Below the pieces are notes generated by a model. The model did no database searches, was not told the DNA's origin, and saw only the letters and a program-made list of their open reading frames with translations. This document shows positions 62,213-64,000 of a stretch of 64,000 nucleotides of DNA, in pieces (position 1 is the stretch's first letter; each line of letters opens with the position of its first letter). The DNA is taken from positions 1 to 64,000 of the IMG/VR virus record IMGVR_UViG_3300035181_001618. One strand, 5' to 3'. The position numbers and the translations under genes are program-made. The stretch comes from a virus.

Positions 62213-63670
62213 ATGGCAATCATCAACTCCCCATCCACTGGCCAAGGCGCCGAAGTTAGCAGCTCTGGCGAGCTGTCAGTAGCCCTGACCAACAACTCAA
62301 AGACTCGCATCTTCAGCGAGAACGATGACGGTACGATCCTGGGCACCGCGACGCTGCGTAGCCCTGAGACCTCGAATGACTATCGGCTGCGCATCGGCGT
62401 GGACACGATGCTGTTCACCGAGACGTTCAACGCAACCGCGCAAAATACGTCCAACTGGTCATACACCTTCAACACACTGACAGCGTCTTTGCCAGGCGCA
62501 GGCACGTTGAACTTCGGCACGGTTCAAGGCACGACCTCATCGCACGGCGCATACATGAAGACGTTCCAGTACTTCCCGGTGGTTGGCACCGCGCCGTTGT
62601 CGCTGGAATTTACCCAAGGGCTCTTCACCGCAACGCTCGTAGCCAATGAGAACGTCATGTTCGGCCTGGGTAACCCAACAGCTGCCACGACGGAACCGAC
62701 AGACGGTGCTTGGATTCGGATTACTACCGTGGGCATGGTCGGTGAAGTAAGGTTTAACGGCACGACGACGACGACGTCAGTTATGCGCTCCCTCGCACAG
62801 CTCACGGTCAGTACGATGTTCAAGACAACGATCGTTGTCTCAGAGCACAGCGTATACTTCTGGTTGGATGACGTGCTAATCGGCACGTTGAATGTTCCAG
62901 CGGGCAACGGACAGCCCTTCATCGCTGGCTCGCTACCTGTATTCATGATGAAGTACAACACCGGTACGGTCTCAAACACGAACACGTGGCGTGTCTCGGA
63001 CCTAACGGTGTCGCTGATGGACCTGGACACCAACCTGCCGTATGCTCATCAGCAAGCTCTTGCAGGCCTAATGGCCTACCAAGGTCAGAACGGTACGACT
63101 GTCGGTTCAACGCAAGCCACCGGCACGATTACTACCGGCTCGTCAACGAACCCAACAACGGCTGCCGGCTCGAACACCGCCGCCGCTTCGACGGGCTTGG
63201 GAGGCGTCACGGTCATCACGGCTGCTGCGGGCGCGAACACCGACTACATCGCAACAAGCTACCAGGTGCCAGCAGCGACGATCAACATTACGGGTCGTAA
63301 CTTGATCATCACCGGCGTTCGCATCTCGTCAATCAACACGGGCGCTGCTGTTGTAACCACGCCGACTACTCTTCAGTGGGCGATCGGCTATGGCCATACC
63401 GCCGTGTCGATGCAAACCGCTGAGACTGGTTCATTCGCCACAGGTACAACGAAGACGCCCCGCCGCATCTTCCTCGGTTTCCAGTCGGTACCTATCGCTG
63501 CTGTTATCGGCGCTGTCTATGCGCCGGACCTCGTCATGGACTTTCAGTCCGCGCCGATCGTTGTCCACCCGGGTGAATTCATCAACACCCACTTCAAGCA
63601 GCTTGTGGGTACGGCTACCGCATCCCAGTCGATCACGTCTATCGTGACATTCACCGGCTACTGGGTCTAA
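62213..63670 (+). CDS. Tail-fibre-like virion protein, 485 aa
   Basis: Beta-rich throughout, opening M-A-I-I-N-S-P-S-T-G-Q-G-A-E-V; ends GYWV. Middle region has WIRITTVGMVGEVRFNG and FWLDDVLIGTLNVPAG, lectin-like in texture. Convergent with the oxygenase gene (stops overlap by 2 bases). Structural by position; family unknown. Confidence 0.65.
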   Translation: MAIINSPSTGQGAEVSSSGELSVALTNNSKTRIFSENDDGTILGTATLRSPETSNDYRLRIGVDTMLFTETFNATAQNTSNWSYTFNTLTASLPGAGTLNFGTVQGTTSSHGAYMKTFQYFPVVGTAPLSLEFTQGLFTATLVANENVMFGLGNPTAATTEPTDGAWIRITTVGMVGEVRFNGTTTTTSVMRSLAQLTVSTMFKTTIVVSEHSVYFWLDDVLIGTLNVPAGNGQPFIAGSLPVFMMKYNTGTVSNTNTWRVSDLTVSLMDLDTNLPYAHQQALAGLMAYQGQNGTTVGSTQATGTITTGSSTNPTTAAGSNTAAASTGLGGVTVITAAAGANTDYIATSYQVPAATINITGRNLIITGVRISSINTGAAVVTTPTTLQWAIGYGHTAVSMQTAETGSFATGTTKTPRRIFLGFQSVPIAAVIGAVYAPDLVMDFQSAPIVVHPGEFINTHFKQLVGTATASQSITSIVTFTGYWV

Positions 63671-64000
63671 GCAAGCGAGCCGGCAAAGTCCGCCGGCACG
63701 TAGTGGAAAAAGGTTCCCAGTAGCCGGTGCATGTTTGCTGGGAGCTCGTTCCGCCAATGTGGGTCTCGGGTACCTGCATAGAACACAGCGTCGCCTACGT
63801 TGAGCTTGGCAGCATGCGGCACTCCGTTGACTTCGATGAAGAGCGGCCACTCCTTAGGGTCAGCGCTTGACGGGTCGACACCTAAGATGACGGACGCGTT
63901 GTAAACGCACTGCGGCCTGTCAGTGTGCCGCGGCAGCACGGTACCTGCCTCATATGCTGCTGTAAAGCTATAGCTGGTCTTGATGTCAGCGTCAAGCACG
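63667..64000 (-). CDS. 2-oxoglutarate/Fe(II) oxygenase, C-terminal part (gene runs off the window)
   Basis: About 110 residues are visible. Iron ligands H-T-D (VLPRHTDRPQ) and a distal His in DPHWRNELP, then Arg 11 residues later (MHRLLGTFF) that would bind 2-oxoglutarate, with LNVGDAVFYAG before it. This is the prolyl-hydroxylase-like arrangement. The frame is open to the window edge; a GTG at 63999 is probably internal. Stop is TAG. Possible substrate is the collagen-like fibres, but base or other hydroxylation is equally possible. Confidence 0.7.
   Translation of the reverse strand, partial: VLDADIKTSYSFTAAYEAGTVLPRHTDRPQCVYNASVILGVDPSSADPKEWPLFIEVNGVPHAAKLNVGDAVFYAGTRDPHWRNELPANMHRLLGTFFHYVPADFAGSLA

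Overview
The window looks like part of a large T4-like myovirus genome from a fairly GC-rich bacterium. It carries T4-family replication and nucleotide genes: RNA ligase 1, dNMP kinase, both type II topoisomerase subunits, and class Ia ribonucleotide reductase. A TAAATA element matching the T4 late promoter recurs upstream of virion genes. No integrase, rRNA or convincing tRNA was seen. The host cannot be named from this sequence.

Layout. Positions 1-29.5 kb are read almost entirely leftward as tightly overlapping early-type genes. They include tRNA-repair-type enzymes (RNA ligase, polynucleotide kinase), topoisomerase, nucleotide metabolism (dNMP kinase, 5'(3')-nucleotidase-like, thymidylate-kinase-like, deoxyribosyltransferase-like, ThyA-family enzyme), a two-enzyme NAD+ synthesis module (NAMPT plus NMN adenylyltransferase-Nudix), a CoaB/class II aldolase-like pair, two TPR glycosyltransferases (one fused to a methyltransferase) and many small unknown genes. 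Two rightward islands interrupt this block: an HNH remnant with unexplained DNA at 8.77-9.85 kb, and a leucine-rich-repeat-like gene at 12.9-13.7 kb. At 29.55-29.65 kb transcription diverges. From 29.65 to 47 kb the genes run rightward and encode fibre/adhesin-like virion proteins: collagen-like GPT-repeat proteins, a tandem triplicated family, and a 1,524-residue multidomain protein. Positions 47.4-54.7 kb hold rightward metabolic genes (C5 DNA methyltransferase, NrdA, NrdB, glutaredoxin). Positions 54.7-63.7 kb return to virion genes (LamG/Ig fibre, three Asp-box proteins, a tail-fibre-like protein). A leftward 2-oxoglutarate oxygenase runs off the right edge.

How the parts may work together. 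RNA ligase with polynucleotide kinase (repair of cleaved tRNA) and NAMPT with NMNAT (rebuilding NAD+) would both counter host defences. The glycosyltransferases beside the collagen-like genes, and possibly the oxygenase, could modify Thr/Pro-rich fibres. The most unusual signal is regulatory. Many first genes have a sigma70-like -10 box or a TAAATA late element placed so that the predicted transcription start lies on or within a few bases of the start codon, with no Shine-Dalgarno sequence; this suggests leaderless mRNAs. Genes inside operons use Shine-Dalgarno sites or ATGA/TAATG overlaps.

Caveats. About a dozen small accessory genes show single-base frameshifts, mostly in short G/C runs, and three have in-frame amber codons, while the large core genes are intact. 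This could be gene decay, recoding or consensus error. All function calls rest on motif recognition by eye.
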